From NCBI GenBank assembly GCA_022225965.2, contig JAKJXP020000148.1, forward strand, positions 23,247 to 87,246: 64,000 nucleotides of DNA, written 5' to 3'. Position numbers and translations under genes: made by a program. Shown here piece by piece: positions 12,746-24,904 of this stretch; position 1 is the stretch's first letter; every line of letters starts with the position of its first letter. Below the pieces are notes generated by a model. The model saw nothing but the letters and a program-made list of their open reading frames with translations, made no database searches and was not told the DNA's origin. The stretch is from Diatrype stigma. Taxonomy: Eukaryota; Ascomycota; Sordariomycetes; Xylariales; Diatrypaceae.

Positions 12746-13428
12746 TGAATAATTACCTATATAATCATTCCCAAGTCATATATTGTCCTTTTAATATGAT
12801 CAATAAGCCTAATTCACGCAAGAAAAGAAGCTCTCGTTTCTCGGGATACGGAGAAAAACGTAAGGGGGAGAGCAACGGGGGGACAAACAGAGAGGCCTGT
12901 GCGAACGATCTACCTATAGATGAATCTCGACCTCTGTACTTGAATTTTACGTGTGAATGAGGTTCAGGATGAAAAGAAGTAGAATAGAGGACCGAACTTT
13001 CCACGGCAGAGTAGGAGAGGGGATGGGCCGGGTGCGATGCGATGCAATGCGATGCGCCCCCAATTAGTCCCCAGCAGACTCGACCAAATATATATACATC
13101 ATCTAAGTATACCCTTGATACATATGGCATGCAAGATACCTATGGGATGATTGTATATGTAGTGAGCGATATGATCACTTTACAACATGCCCGCGTAATT
13201 CGTATTATATCACACCCCCTTTCCCTTTTAATCTTAACAGCCTAACCGCCTATAAGAATCACTCACGAGGTAGATACCTTATTATCGAGGTAATGACCTA
13301 TCTAGAAATTACCGAGTTATCCACCACCGATCCCCCACCACAAGCATCCACCGCATGCACTTACATCTTCTAGTTGTAGCACAGCTTAAGTACCTGGAGC
13401 AGTCGCAAGCAAGGAACCTCTTGGAATC
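12746..13428. other. intergenic between ERG12 and the prenyltransferase gene
   Basis: Holds the ERG12 3' region and the promoter of the next gene. There is a short GCGATGCGATGCAATGCG repeat around 13033-13053. No gene was seen. Confidence 0.5.
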
Positions 13429-15496
13429 ATGGCTCCCAAGAGCAAGGGAGGCACTAAGGTGAAGGCAACAGAATGTAAGTAACCGCCTGTTTACTCACCT
13501 ACCTACGTCCGGGTAATGTTCATTGTTCTATATGTACCCTCCACCTACCGTCCATAGCAAATCCCCGGGCTCGAGAACAAAGCGCATTCATTCGTATCCA
13601 TAAATCCCACCCATTGTGTACCCGTTTCGATCAGACAAGACCCCTCCAGCCTACTACGATACAACGAGACAACTTCATGTTGCTAAGACTCTCACAGCCA
13701 AGGAACAAGCACCTTCTTCTACAGCTCCGCCCCCGCCACCGCGAACCCCCAACGAGCGCAGCTGGCAGATATACTACGCGACGAACCCGTACCAGAAGGA
13801 GTTCGAGGAGCTGGGCCCCCATGGCATGAGCCCCGCCGCCCACCTGGCCCACACCTACTCCGAGTACGTGAAGCCCGGCGCCGCCGACGTCCTGTCCAAG
13901 AAGGCCCAGAAGGAGCTGTGGAAGCAAATCAACGAGCTGAACCTGCCGCTGCACAAGCTGCCGCGACCCGAGCCCTTCCAGTTCGGCCGCGACAAGCACG
14001 GCCGCGACCGGGGCGACTACACCCTCGAGGAGTTCGACGCCTACCGCGCGAAGCGCCACCGGCTCACGGGGCTCGAGTCCCGGAGCGACCGCTTCCGCAA
14101 CCGCCGCGCCAAGCAGGCTGCCGGCGGTGTCGTGGACTGGGAGACCGGCGAGAAGAAGAACGAGGCCGATAACACCATCACCGCGGAGGATATACAGGAA
14201 GAGAGGGCCCGTCGCAAGGAGATGGCTAACCTAAGGAAGGACCTCTTTGGTCAGAAGACGGCGTCGTATGCTCTGGATCCCGAGTGGGATGACGTCGTGC
14301 CCATACCGCAAGACGAGCCCGAGGGAGCGCTCGCCGCCATTGCGTATCCAGACGATTTTGCTGAGTGTATGTCTACTCGTCCCTTGTCTCCTCGTCTACC
14401 TCCCCCTTCGGCACCTTTACGTGCATCCATTAGTTCCCGGCCGATCACGCTAACCGAGGAGAATTGACACTTAGCCATGGCCTACCTGCGCGCCGTCATG
14501 GCCGCGAAGGAGCACTCGCCGCGCGCCCTGCAGCTGACGGACCACATCATCTCGATGAACCCGGCGCACTACACGGTGTGGCTGTACCGGTTCGCCATCA
14601 TCGAGGCGCTCAACATCTCGATCCCCGACGAGATCGCCTGGCTGAACGAGGTGTCGCTCGAGCACCTGAAGAACTACCAGATCTGGAACCACCGCCAGCT
14701 GCTGCTCGACCACTACTACCCGGCCATCGCATCGGACGCCGAGGCCGTGCGCGACCTCGCCCGCTCCGAGTCCGACTTCATCGCCCAGATGCTCGCCCTC
14801 GACGCCAAGAACTATCACGTCTGGAGCTACCGGCAGTACCTGGTGCGGAAGCTGGGGCAGGCGCTCTGGCCTTCGGCCGAGCTCAAGGCGAAGGCGGAAT
14901 CGGAGTCGTCACCACCATCACAGGCGAACCAAGACGACGAGGCGGCGGCGGCGGCGGCGGCGGGTCTGAGCAGCACGGAGCTGCGCAGCGTCGGCCAGCT
15001 CCTGAACCACGACGTCCGCAACAACTCGGCCTGGTCGCACCGCTTCTTCGTCGTGTTCTCGGACCCGGGCCACAGCACGCCCGGGTCGCACGCGACCGAG
15101 GCCGACGCCGCCGTGCCCGCCGCCGTGGTCGACCGCGAGATCGCCTACGCCCGCGCCAAGATCGCCCTCGCCCCCCAGAACCAGAGCCCCTGGAACTACC
15201 TGCGCGGCGTGCTGGCCAAGGGCGGCCGCCCGCTCGGCGAGGCCCGCGCCCTGGCCGAGTCGTACGTGGAGAATCTCGGGAATGGGGGTGGGGATGGGGA
15301 TGGTGGGGAAGCAAAAGAACAAGAAGGAGAGGCGGAAGTGGTGCGGAGCTCGCATGCACTCGACCTCCTGGCCGATATCTACAAGGAGGCTGGCGAGCGC
15401 GAGCGCGCCGACCTGTGCCTGAGGCGGCTCGCGGAGAAGTGGGATCCGATCCGCCGCGGCTACTGGGAGTATAGGCGTAAGATGCTGGATGCTTAA
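13429..15496 (+). CDS. RAM2: protein farnesyl/geranylgeranyltransferase type I alpha subunit with N-terminal extension
   Basis: Shared alpha subunit of cytosolic farnesyltransferase and geranylgeranyltransferase I, which attach isoprenoids to CAAX cysteines. Exons 13429-13474, 13635-14366 and 14475-15496 join in phase to 599 residues. From about residue 228 (LDPEWDDVVPIPQ) the protein is a clear alpha subunit. It has five PPTA-type repeats, seen as YTVWLYR, YQIWNHRQ, YHVWSYRQ, NSAWSHRF and SPWNYLRG, with an alanine/acid insert before the fourth. The first roughly 225 residues are not part of the yeast or animal protein. They include a proline-rich stretch and charged helices (SWQIYYATNPYQKEFEELG, GLESRSDRFRNRRAKQAAG) that I cannot place. 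The family is normally 290-380 residues, so this is a long extension or a fused second protein. Confidence 0.9.
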
Positions 15497-17460
15497 CTAC
15501 ATGCCTAAAGTGCTTAGACTGGTGTATATGTAGAAGTGGAAGAGCTTGACTAAATATGTAGGTCGTTTCGTTCATTCGTCATTCATCAGCAAAGGAAGAC
15601 GTGTGTATGTCATGTCATGTTATTTAACCTCGTGGATGTCTACGCATGCATAGATGCAGAACGAACAGCTCGACTTCGATGTCGGTGGGGAGGGCTTTTG
15701 ACCATATATACACCCGGGAGGGTAGGTAGCTAAGCTTCGCCCATTATTTGGGACAATATGAATATACACACGATATATGACTGGCTAGGACTTCATGGGG
15801 CCTGCGCTGACTGGTGATGCGGTTCACATGCCATGAGCGGAGGGTGGTGGGTGCATGGACAAAGTACCTTCATGTCCTGAATGCTACATTCATGCGCCCT
15901 TAAACGTTTAGATCTATCGTATCTTCTGTAAGTAGCATGCTTCATCCTCGACGTTTCGGCGGATCTGGAATCCTGACCTGCGAAGAAAGGGGGAGGGGGC
16001 AGCTGCCGCTCAAGTAGGCTCTGGTGATGTATATGCGTTTTTACTCAACCGTAGATAGGCTCTTGTATTCTTATCCAACTGTAGAACTCCTGTCGGCTGT
16101 CCGTCCCATGATTCATTCTTCCTACTTACTATCTAGAGTATCTGCCGTGATGTACCCATAATTGAAGGCTCCTAGGATTTACAAGCACCATCCAAATACA
16201 CTCATTCTCACTTCCTATAGTCCTACTATATGTTGATTGAAGGTCCTATTGTATCTATTCACCGTCTGTAATTACTTCGGTTTTATAGCCATATCCTCCC
16301 CCGACCTCCGTCCTTCCTAGAGATATATATTGATTTCTTCTGATCTATTGTCTTATACTTCGCCTTGTTTACATATTCCTTACTAGCCCCTTTTATGATA
16401 AGCCAGTCAGCCAGCATCGCGTATTGTGATACCCCACCATTATAATGAGGATGTATCAAAGCCGACTTCTGTAGCAAACGGAAATGACTACAGAAGTATA
16501 ATTGGTATCTACGTGAGCAGAACTTATAAGGAAGGTTTTCCGCTTGCATACCGGCGCACCATCTTGAACGACAAGGTTAGGGCTGTCTGAGGCAAAAGAT
16601 GTTAAGAAAGAGAGTACACGACTAGATATCTTGAAAATACCTATGTAGCCAATGTAAGAGAAAGATAAGATTTTTACCTAAACAGAGTATGTTATTTTCC
16701 CACAATGTTTCTGAAGTACGGTAGGCAGTTACGAAACAATGAGTGGTAACCTAGTAGTTACATCGAAAGACTTCACCTCATCCCACGGCAGCCTGCAGGT
16801 ACGCAGATGATAGTTAGATGGTGCGACCTAATGCGACGGCCCCAGTCAACCTAGGCTCGTGAGCCTTTAGTTCGAGACTTGCATTTATCCACGGATGCAT
16901 TGAGACAGCCGAACATCAGCTAGACCACGTTATGCTACGTGCAGTTCGATTCCACATGCAGCATCTGGAGTCTGGACTGAAGCTTGTGTCCGCAGGGAGC
17001 TGCAAGCATCCTGGCGTTGTGACATAGCATCGTGACATCCTGGCATGGAACCCACCAGTCGTTGCTGTGGAGTCTGGGAATCCAGGGAGTCTTTAAACAG
17101 TGAGACAGAGACCAGGAGCTGTTTGCGTTTGCGTTTGTGCTTTGGTCTTTGGTGGCATTCAGCCTTGCCGCTAATGTACGTCGGTATGGAAGGCACTAGA
17201 AAATGGGTTCAGATCGCTGCTTCTTATTGGTTCCAGCTAATGGCGGGGTTAGAAGTCTCTTATCACAGCGTACAACAAGCCCGCCTGACTGCAGTAGATA
17301 TCTGTTATTGGGTTATACATCCTAGAACTCTGAAGTGAAAAATAAAATTAAAGGTTAACATAAACATAAGCGTCTATAATAATTCAGAAGCTTGTTTCAA
17401 TAAGAGAAAGCCTTAACCGAGGCAGTGTCTGCAGTGTCTTTTGTTATGGCCGCCTTGCCA
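15497..17460. other. intergenic region upstream of HSP90
   Basis: Nearly 2 kb without a supported gene. Frames are short and AT-rich. It borders the long HSP90 regulatory region. Confidence 0.5.
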
Positions 17461-17478
17461 TTCCAGAAGGTTGGAGAA
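17461..17478 (+). promoter_or_regulatory. candidate heat-shock element
   Basis: TTCCAGAAGGTTGGAGAA shows four alternating 3-bp units, TTC-GAA-TTg-GAA, each separated by two bases. This is the heat-shock factor pattern with one mismatch. It lies about 1 kb upstream of the HSP90 start, far but plausible given a long leader. Confidence 0.5.
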
Positions 17479-18458
17479 ACGGCGGGAGTTCAGGCTGTCA
17501 GGGTCTGAGAAGGTCTGGCTCTGTCTGCCTGGTGTGGGGTTGAGGCGATCTCCATCCAATCAGGTCTATCGATAAGGATCGAGGGGTATGTACAGCATGT
17601 GGGAGGTTGCTGGGCGGCGAAGTACAGGGCTCGACCAGGACCGCAAGGGCTGCTCCCCGCCAATCAGACAGCTGCGTGAAGCTGACAATGTACATACTAG
17701 CCCCACTCGGCGCGGCAGCCTCAGAGGGCTCTGGTAGATTTTGGTAGGCTTTGGAAGGTACGCTTTCGCTACCCGTAGAATTCTATAGAATCTCAGAGGC
17801 AGCATCTGCTGGACGCACAGGGGTCCGGCTAGCTTCCTGCTGTTGAACTCTCGAACTTCAAATTCTTCCCTCCTCCCCGAAACTTTCACCAATCTTCCAA
17901 TCTTTCTTCAACAATCCAAATCACCGAATACCAAATCACACCTTCACTACCTTTCTTGAAGAGTCTGCTACTCTTCCCTCTTCCTGCAACACCTCCCACT
18001 CTACCACCACTGGTTGCGAAGAACCATTCTATTGATACCCTTTTGGTAGGTACCTCCTGGACTAAACGCAAACCCTTCCCCTCCACATACTTCCCCTCCA
18101 TCGTCAGCCTTGTGTTGTACTTTTCTACGTCTCGGAGAGCTTCGTGGCCCAGATATCATTCCATCTAGTAGCAGTCACGTCAACACACACGTTGACCGTC
18201 TGTTTCCCTGCTCTTCTATTCGTGATATCCCACCTTCCTTACCATCACCTACCTACGTACAGTACACCTACACACACCTACACCTTCACCTACACCTACA
18301 CACAGGTGACCTCCCACTTGCTCTCCCCTGCGAACGCTTTGCACCCCGCTCGTACACCAGTTCTACCACTTTTCCTGTGTTCATCAAATCTCAAACAATA
18401 AAAGCTAACAGCACTTCCATTCAGACCCTCCTACCCTTTCAGATACCCATCCGTCAAG
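17479..18458 (+). promoter_or_regulatory. HSP90 promoter and leader, pyrimidine-rich
   Basis: From about 17860 the plus strand is strongly C/T-rich, with runs such as TTCTTCCCTCCTCCCC, then CACCTACAC-type repeats at 18260-18305. Such pyrimidine tracts are common before transcription starts of highly expressed fungal genes. The exact start and any leader intron cannot be fixed from sequence alone. Confidence 0.4.
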
Positions 18459-20638
18459 ATGTCTGAGACTTTCGAGTTCCAGGCTGAGATCTCCCAGCTA
18501 CTGGGTCTCATCATCAACACCGTCTACTCCAACAAGGAGATCTTCCTAAGAGAACTGGTCTCCAACGCCTCCGATGCCCTGGACAAGATCAGATATGAGG
18601 CCCTGTCCGACCCCAGCAAGCTGGACACCGGCAAGGATCTCCGCATCGACATCATCCCCAACAAGGAGAACAAGACCCTGACCATCCAGGATAGCGGTAT
18701 TGGCATGACCAAGGCTGTAAGTTTGACCCATTACGAACCCGAATTTAGCCCCACATTGCATCGTGACTAACATGCATCGATTAGGACCTGATCAACAACC
18801 TGGGTACCATTGCCCGGTCAGGCACCAAGCAGTTCATGGAGGCCCTGTCCGCAGGTGCTGATGTTTCCATGATTGGCCAGTTCGGTGTTGGTTTCTACTC
18901 CGCCTACCTGGTTGCCGACCGTGTAACGGTCATCTCCAAGAACAACGATGACGAGCAGTATATCTGGGAGTCGTCTGCCGGTGGTACCTTCAGTGTCATC
19001 CCCGATACTGAGGGCCCTCCCATCGGCCGTGGTACTAAGCTGATCCTCCACCTGAAGGATGAGCAGTCTGAGTACCTCAACGAGAGCAAGATCAAGGAGG
19101 TCATCAAGAAGCACTCCGAGTTCATCTCATACCCCATCTACCTCCACGTCAAGAAGGAGACTGAGAAGGAGGTCCCTGATGAGGAGGCCGAGGAGGCCAA
19201 GGAGACCGAGGAAGATGAGGACAAGAAGCCCAAGGTCGAGGAAGTCGACGATGACGAGGAGGAGAAAGAGAAGAAGAAGAAGACCAAGAAGGTCACTGAG
19301 ACGACTGTTGAGGAGGAGGAGCTCAACAAGCAGAAGCCCATCTGGACGAGAAACCCTCAGGATATCACCCAGGAGGAGTACGCTGCCTTCTACAAGTCCC
19401 TTTCCAACGACTGGGAGGACCACCTCGGTGTCAAGCACTTCTCTGTTGAGGGTCAGCTTGAGTTCCGTGCCATCCTCTTCGTCCCCAAGCGTGCTCCCTT
19501 CGACCTCTTCGAGACCAAGAAGACCAAGAACAACATCAAGCTCTACGTCCGCCGTGTCTTCATCACTGATGATGCCACTGACCTCATCCCCGAGTGGCTC
19601 AGCTTTGTCAAGGGTGTTGTCGACTCTGAGGATCTGCCTCTGAACCTGTCCCGTGAGACCCTGCAGCAGAACAAGATCATGAAGGTCATCAAGAAGAACA
19701 TTGTCAAGAAGGCTCTCGAGCTCTTCGGCGAGATCGCCGAGGATAAGGAGCAGTTCGACAAGTTCTACAGCGCCTTCTCGAAGAACATCAAGCTCGGTAT
19801 CCACGAGGACTCCCAGAACCGCCCGGCCCTTGCCAAGCTTCTGCGGTTCAACTCGACCAAGTCTGGCGATGAGCAGACCTCGCTCACTGACTACGTCACC
19901 CGCATGCCTGAGCACCAGAAGAACATGTACTACATCACCGGCGAGTCTCTCAAGGCTGTCCAGAAGTCTCCCTTCTTGGACGCCCTCAAGGAGAAGAACT
20001 TCGAGGTTCTGTTCCTCGTTGACCCCATTGATGAGTACGCCATGACTCAGCTGAAGGAGTTCGAGGGCAAGAAGTTGGTTGATATTACCAAGGACTTCGA
20101 CCTCGAGGAGACCGATGAGGAGAAGAAGGCCCGCGAGGAGGAGGAGAAGGAGTTCGAGGGTCTGGCCAAGGCTCTCAAGAACGTCCTCGGCGACAAGGTC
20201 GAGAAGGTCGTCGTCTCCTACAAGCTCGTCGGCTCTCCCTGCGCCATCCGAACTGGCCAGTTTGGCTGGTCTGCTAACATGGAGCGTATCATGAAGGCCC
20301 AGGCTCTGCGTGACACCTCCATGAGCAGCTACATGAGCTCGAAGAAGACCTTCGAGATCTCCCCCAAGTCTCCTATCATCAAGGAGCTCAAGAACAAGGT
20401 TGAGGCTGATGGCGAGAACGACAAGACTGTCAAGTCCATCGTCCAGCTGCTGTTCGAGACCTCCCTCCTGGTCTCTGGCTTCACCATCGAGGAGCCCGCT
20501 GGCTTCGCTGAGCGCATCCACAAGCTGGTGTCTCTCGGTCTGAACCTGGATGACGAGCCTGCGGCTGAGGAGGCTCCCGCCACCTCCGAGACTGCTGCCG
20601 CCGAGACCGGTGACAGCGCCATGGAGGAGGTTGACTAA
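18459..20638 (+). CDS. HSP90: molecular chaperone HSP90
   Basis: Cytosolic ATP-dependent chaperone for kinases, steroid-receptor-type clients and stress signalling. Exons 18459-18716 and 18785-20638 (68-nt GT-AG intron) give 703 residues, the normal size. The N-terminal ATPase shows [16 protein letters not shown] (about residues 27-42), DSGIGM and [16 protein letters not shown] highly charged linker of Glu/Lys runs from about residue 205 to 270, followed by the middle domain and a C-terminal MEEVD that binds TPR co-chaperones. Codon use is strongly biased to C/G-ending codons, as expected for a highly expressed gene. The intron follows TKA, just after the DSGIGM motif. A heat-shock element candidate lies upstream. 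Confidence 0.98.
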
Positions 20639-21328
20639 ATGCACAAACGACGTAATGCGATGGGAAATGGGATACGAAAAAGTTCATCGGAGTTGGATGG
20701 TTTTCGGGCTTCTGTCACCGGCATATCATGTCTGGCGTTGCATTTTTATTTTTCCCTTTTAATACCTCATACCCTTGACCTTGTCGAGGACCACCCAGCC
20801 ATCCTCTGGCGTGTAGTCGCCATTTCTTGATGATGTGTGGTATCTCTTGAGGTCGCCTCATGTACTCTAGCTTTAATGCCTTTATGATGGAACTGGTCGG
20901 ACGAGATCAATAGATTCACGGAATTTCTAAACTATCCTTCTTCTGCAATCATGACTTGTGATTTGTTACCAAGAGTCTATAAGCTCATTGGTTCCTAGAC
21001 TTTACTAGACGATTCGTATCTTCGTCGTGGTGTTAGCTTACCACGGATTCCACTACCAATTTTGTTCGATACCTACGTATGAGTTAGAGAGGCTGCCACA
21101 TACCTGTTGCCCGTGGTATTCAAGTTCGGATTTGAGGTAAGCTATTTGTAATAAAATGCGAGTCTGGACAGTCCTGGAAGTCACAATATTGGCTTTCGAA
21201 GTGACCGAACTGAACAATCAATACTACATAATATGTCCTTCGAAAGAGCACACCATCAGGCTATACCTCGCCTTCGACTTTTCCATCCCATTTTCTTTTC
21301 ATACCCTCCCCTCCCCTCCCCTCCCTTC
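20639..21328. other. convergent intergenic region HSP90 / ClpP
   Basis: Contains the 3' regions of two convergent genes. CCCTCCCCTCCCCTCCC repeats stand near 21306-21325, beside the ClpP stop. No further gene was seen. Confidence 0.5.
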
Positions 21329-22573
21329 TTACTTCTTATCCTCCCCCTCACCTTTTACACCCTCCTTCTGCTGTTCCTGCGGCTGCGGCTGCGGCGGCTG
21401 CTGCTGTGGACTGCCCTTAGCCTTGTTGTCACCATCGTCCCCCTTATCCCTCCGCGACAAAATCTCATCCACGATACCCATCTCCTTCGCTTCAGCAGCC
21501 GTCAAATAGCGATCGCGATCCATGAGATCCTCAACGGCGCGCAACCCGTAGCGCTCGTAACCCGCCGCGCTATTCAGATGCTTGCGGTAGATCTCGTTGA
21601 CCTGCTCGCGCGTGCGCTGGATCTGGTTCGCGTAGATCAGGATGTCGCTCGCGGGACCCTGGGTGCCGCCCAGGGGCTGGTGGATCATCACGCTGCTGTG
21701 CGGCAGGGCGTAGCGCTTGCCCTTGGCTCCGCCGGCGAGCAGCAGGGAGCCCATGGAGGCGGCCTGGCCAAGGCAGACGGTCGATACGGGGGAGCGGATG
21801 TACGTCATCGTGTCGTAGATGGAGAGGCCGGCGGTCACGGACCCGCCCGGCGAGTGGATGTACATCGTGATCGGCCGGTCGGGGTTGTCGGATTCGAGCC
21901 AGAGCAGCTGCGCGACTACGGAGGCGGAGACGGTGTCGTCGATGGGGCCGTTGAGGCAGATGATGCGCTCCTATAATAAGTAGAGGCAGATGAGGTGGTG
22001 AGTCAGTTAGAAAGCGGTCATGGCCCCGGATGAAGGTTAATGTAATGGTAAGGAGGCGACGTACTTGCAGTAGCTTCGAGAAGATGTCGTCTGCATGCAC
22101 ATATTACATCAATCAAAGAATCAGCACGACGCGCCTGGACTACCTGTAGCCTGAAGAACAGAACAGCCGCTTATCGATCGACAGACTATACACGGCTGGG
22201 TGGGTGTGCAAAAATGGCCACTAGGTAGGGATTTACGAACATGTCCTCCAGCCGCCGGACTGATCTGTTAGTTAGTCAACGTTTTTCTCCCCCCTAATTG
22301 CTAAGTAGTGAGGTGCTGGTTCATGCCAGGCGGTCCCATCTGACAACAACAACAACAACATACTGTGACTTCGGTGATATACGGCATGGGGATGCTGCTC
22401 TGAGGAGGTTGCTGGTGGTGGTGATGATTGATTTTGAAGCTACCGGGGTAGGGGAACTGGGAGAAGCATCGTTTCGTCGGTATCGCGGTCGCGGCGACGG
22501 CGGTGGTGGTGGTTGTGGAGGTAGCGGTAGGTGTCCTTCGAAGTAACCGCCATAGGGGCCTCTGGCAGTTCAT
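21329..22573 (-). CDS. clpP: mitochondrial ATP-dependent Clp protease proteolytic subunit
   Basis: Serine peptidase of the mitochondrial matrix that degrades proteins unfolded by ClpX. Minus-strand exons are 22573-22364, 22259-22241 (19 nt), 22090-22065 (26 nt) and 21970-21329; they join in phase to 298 residues. The N-terminus is Arg/Thr-rich and lacks acidic residues ([19 protein letters not shown]), typical of a mitochondrial presequence, and the mature domain starts near PMPYITEV. Catalytic residues are visible as Ser in GQAASMGS (about 157), His in MIHQPLGG (about 180) and Asp in LMDRDRYLT (about 230). The C-terminal tail after SRRDKGD is Gln/Pro/Lys low-complexity. ClpP is present in filamentous fungi but missing from budding yeast. 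The two very short exons are unusual but needed for [15 protein letters not shown]. Confidence 0.94.
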
Positions 22574-22974
22574 GTTGCCGGGCAATAGCAATAACAATAA
22601 CAATGCATACAAATCCTGCAGGTTGTCGGGTTGAGAGATGAAGCTCCAATCAATGGGTAATACCTTACGAAGTACTACATGTATGTAAGGCACATGCGAA
22701 TTGACGCGCTGGACTGAAAGCTTAGGCAGTTGGTCTAGCGCTTCATTAGAAGCTGTGACGTCGGTCGTTCAGTGGGGCGTTCGGAGCTTTACCGCATATG
22801 AGTGGAGGGAGGGGTTGCTATTGGTGGGGCCCGGGATCCTCGTCTTCGGCTTCCGGAGCTTCAATTTATCGCAAGGGAATTCTTGTCTTTTATCATGCCC
22901 AGGTGCCTTATCAATCTAATCGATCGTTTACCTAACCTGAGAACCTTCTACCTAACGTCACCCAAGCTCCTCAT

Positions 22975-24678
22975 ATGCTCGTAGATACAGCAACTGCACA
23001 TGTTATGAGACCATGTAAAGTGCTGCGGCAGAGCAATGCCCAACTCTGCCGGTCATTGCCGTCACACCGCCGCTGTCTCGCTCCCCGGCGCATAACATAT
23101 CGTCGTCATTATGCCACCGGCCAATCTTCGCGGGGTGGCACCAAGTCGGTAACTTCTCCCACCCCAGCGCCCCATATACAGGAGGCCCGGCCAGGGGAAA
23201 ACGAGCAGCCGCCTTTCAACGTCGACTCAGTGAAGAAGACAATTGGGACCGCCGCGGGCGAGCTGCCGCTGTCGCCCGTCATGGATCCCTCGTTCTGGGA
23301 CCAACGGAAAAAGCACCACGAGCCCAAGGGGCGGGCCAAAAGTGCCCTGAACTCAGTCGAAAGGCAGTTCCGGAAAAACCCATACGGTAAATTGACCACC
23401 AGCCTTGACCCGTGATCCATGATCCATGATCCATGATCCATACACCAATCCCCGATCAGTAGTCAGTACTTCAGCTTACAAAGGGTTTCCCCTCCACCAG
23501 CGCAAGCGCTCGGCACACCGGTCCGCTCGGATAGCATGACCAAGATCCGCCTCCCCAACTTCTTCCTGCAGGACTTCACCCTCATCCAGCACCCAGAGAC
23601 GGGCCACCCCTGGTGGATGCCCCACAGCTTACTGCAGAAGCCTACCAAGGCGCGACGCCCGCCTGAACCCGAGGAGCAGTCACCCAGAGAACTAGGCTTA
23701 GACGATAAGTCGAAAAGCATCGCCGATGAGATTCGGGAAGGGGTATTGGAGGAGCAGGAGGCAGAAGGAGAAGCCGCCGAGGGAGAACAAGCACAACCAC
23801 AACAGGATGATGTAGAAGTAGTAGAAAAAGAAACAACAATAACCACCGCAAAAGACGAATCATTACCACAATCGCCTCCTGGGCCCAATACGATCCAGGA
23901 GGAAGACGAGGGCGGCAAGCCATTCGGCCCCTCAGCGTACGTCCTGGCGCGACACGAGCTCCTGACAGCCATGACGATGAAGAAATCGGGCTTCACCAGC
24001 ACGCAGCGGCGGCTCGTCGGCAGCCCCAGCTCGCAGTACAGCGCCCTGACCGGCAAGGCCATCTGGCGCGAGGACATGGGCGCGCTGGTGTTGGACAAGA
24101 TGCGCCGCCGCATCGCCGATCACCTGCTCTACCTCGCCCAGCTGGTCCGCGAGGCCGACCGCTTCTACATCGTCCGCTGCTACGGCTGGGCCGACGTGCC
24201 CCACAAGGTCAAGGGCTCCGTGCTGTGGTTCGCCGAGCCCCCCGCCTCCCCCTCGGCCGCTCTCGCCGGCACCTCCAACGCCCCCTACACCCCCGGCTCT
24301 AGCGCGAGCTCGGAGGCGGGAACCAAAGCAGCAGGATCGGGAACAGGAGGAAAGGGACCGGGCCAGTTCGCCGTCCTCGACACGTGGACGGTGGTCCTGC
24401 AGGGGCAGAAGGTGCCAACGTCGGTGGCGGTGCACAACATGCCGGCGCTGTTCGGCGCGGAGCTGGCCGCGGAGCTGCAGCGCGAGGGCCGCGGCGTCTT
24501 CGGCGGCGACGGGGCGAGCCGGTACGACGACATGGCGCACGGCTCCATCTTCATGCTGGCGGGACGCCGCACCGTCGAGGTCCAGGCTAGTCTGTGGAAG
24601 CTCCAGGGGTATCTGGCTGATTACCGCGAGCCGCCTTGGTCTTGGAGGGAGGAGGGGGAGGAGGAGAGGGGATGGTGA
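22975..24678 (+). CDS. probable mitochondrial protein of unknown function
   Basis: Exons 22975-23386 and 23501-24678 join in phase (NPY-AQALGTPVR) to 529 residues. A second ATG at 23005 would give 519 residues starting MRPCKVLRQSNAQLCRSLPS. This start is rich in Arg/Ser and free of acids, so it looks like a mitochondrial presequence and may be the true one. Recognisable blocks: LPNFFLQDFTLIQHPETG and PWWMPHSL (about residues 150-180), an acidic Gln/Glu linker, then GPSAYVLARHELL, a basic segment and IRCYGWADVPHK-type sequence near VRCYGWADV. I have a general memory of similar fungal mitochondrial proteins but cannot name a function. The 114-nt intron contains a perfect 7-bp tandem repeat. The gene is divergent from clpP. 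Confidence 0.82.
23412..23441 (+). repeat. 7-bp tandem repeat in an intron
   Basis: GATCCAT-type unit repeated four times without change inside the only intron of the preceding gene. The repeat number is likely to vary between strains. Confidence 0.85.
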
Positions 24679-24904
24679 GGGCGAGCGTAAGGAAGGGGGA
24701 GTAGATCTGATACGCGAGTATGCAGTGTGATGTTTATACGATAGCAGTACAAATGGAATCGAAGTACCTACATAACCTAACTGTAGGCATTGGTTCGAGA
24801 ATGAGAGAAGAGGGGCTTGTTTTCCCTTAAGGGATGCGTAATTTCATTGTCTGCGTTGCTTAAAGTACTTGACACAACAGGAAGAACCACCCAAAAAATA
24901 ATAT

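Noticed and set aside
14464..15474. 336-codon Arg/Pro-rich frame overlapping the prenyltransferase gene
   Set aside because: Shifted-frame reading of a GC-rich exon; composition is dominated by Arg, Pro and Gly.
19127..20644. 505-codon open frame antisense to HSP90
   Set aside because: It mirrors the biased codon use of HSP90 (Glu/Lys codons read as Leu), has no domain and crosses no splice pattern of its own.
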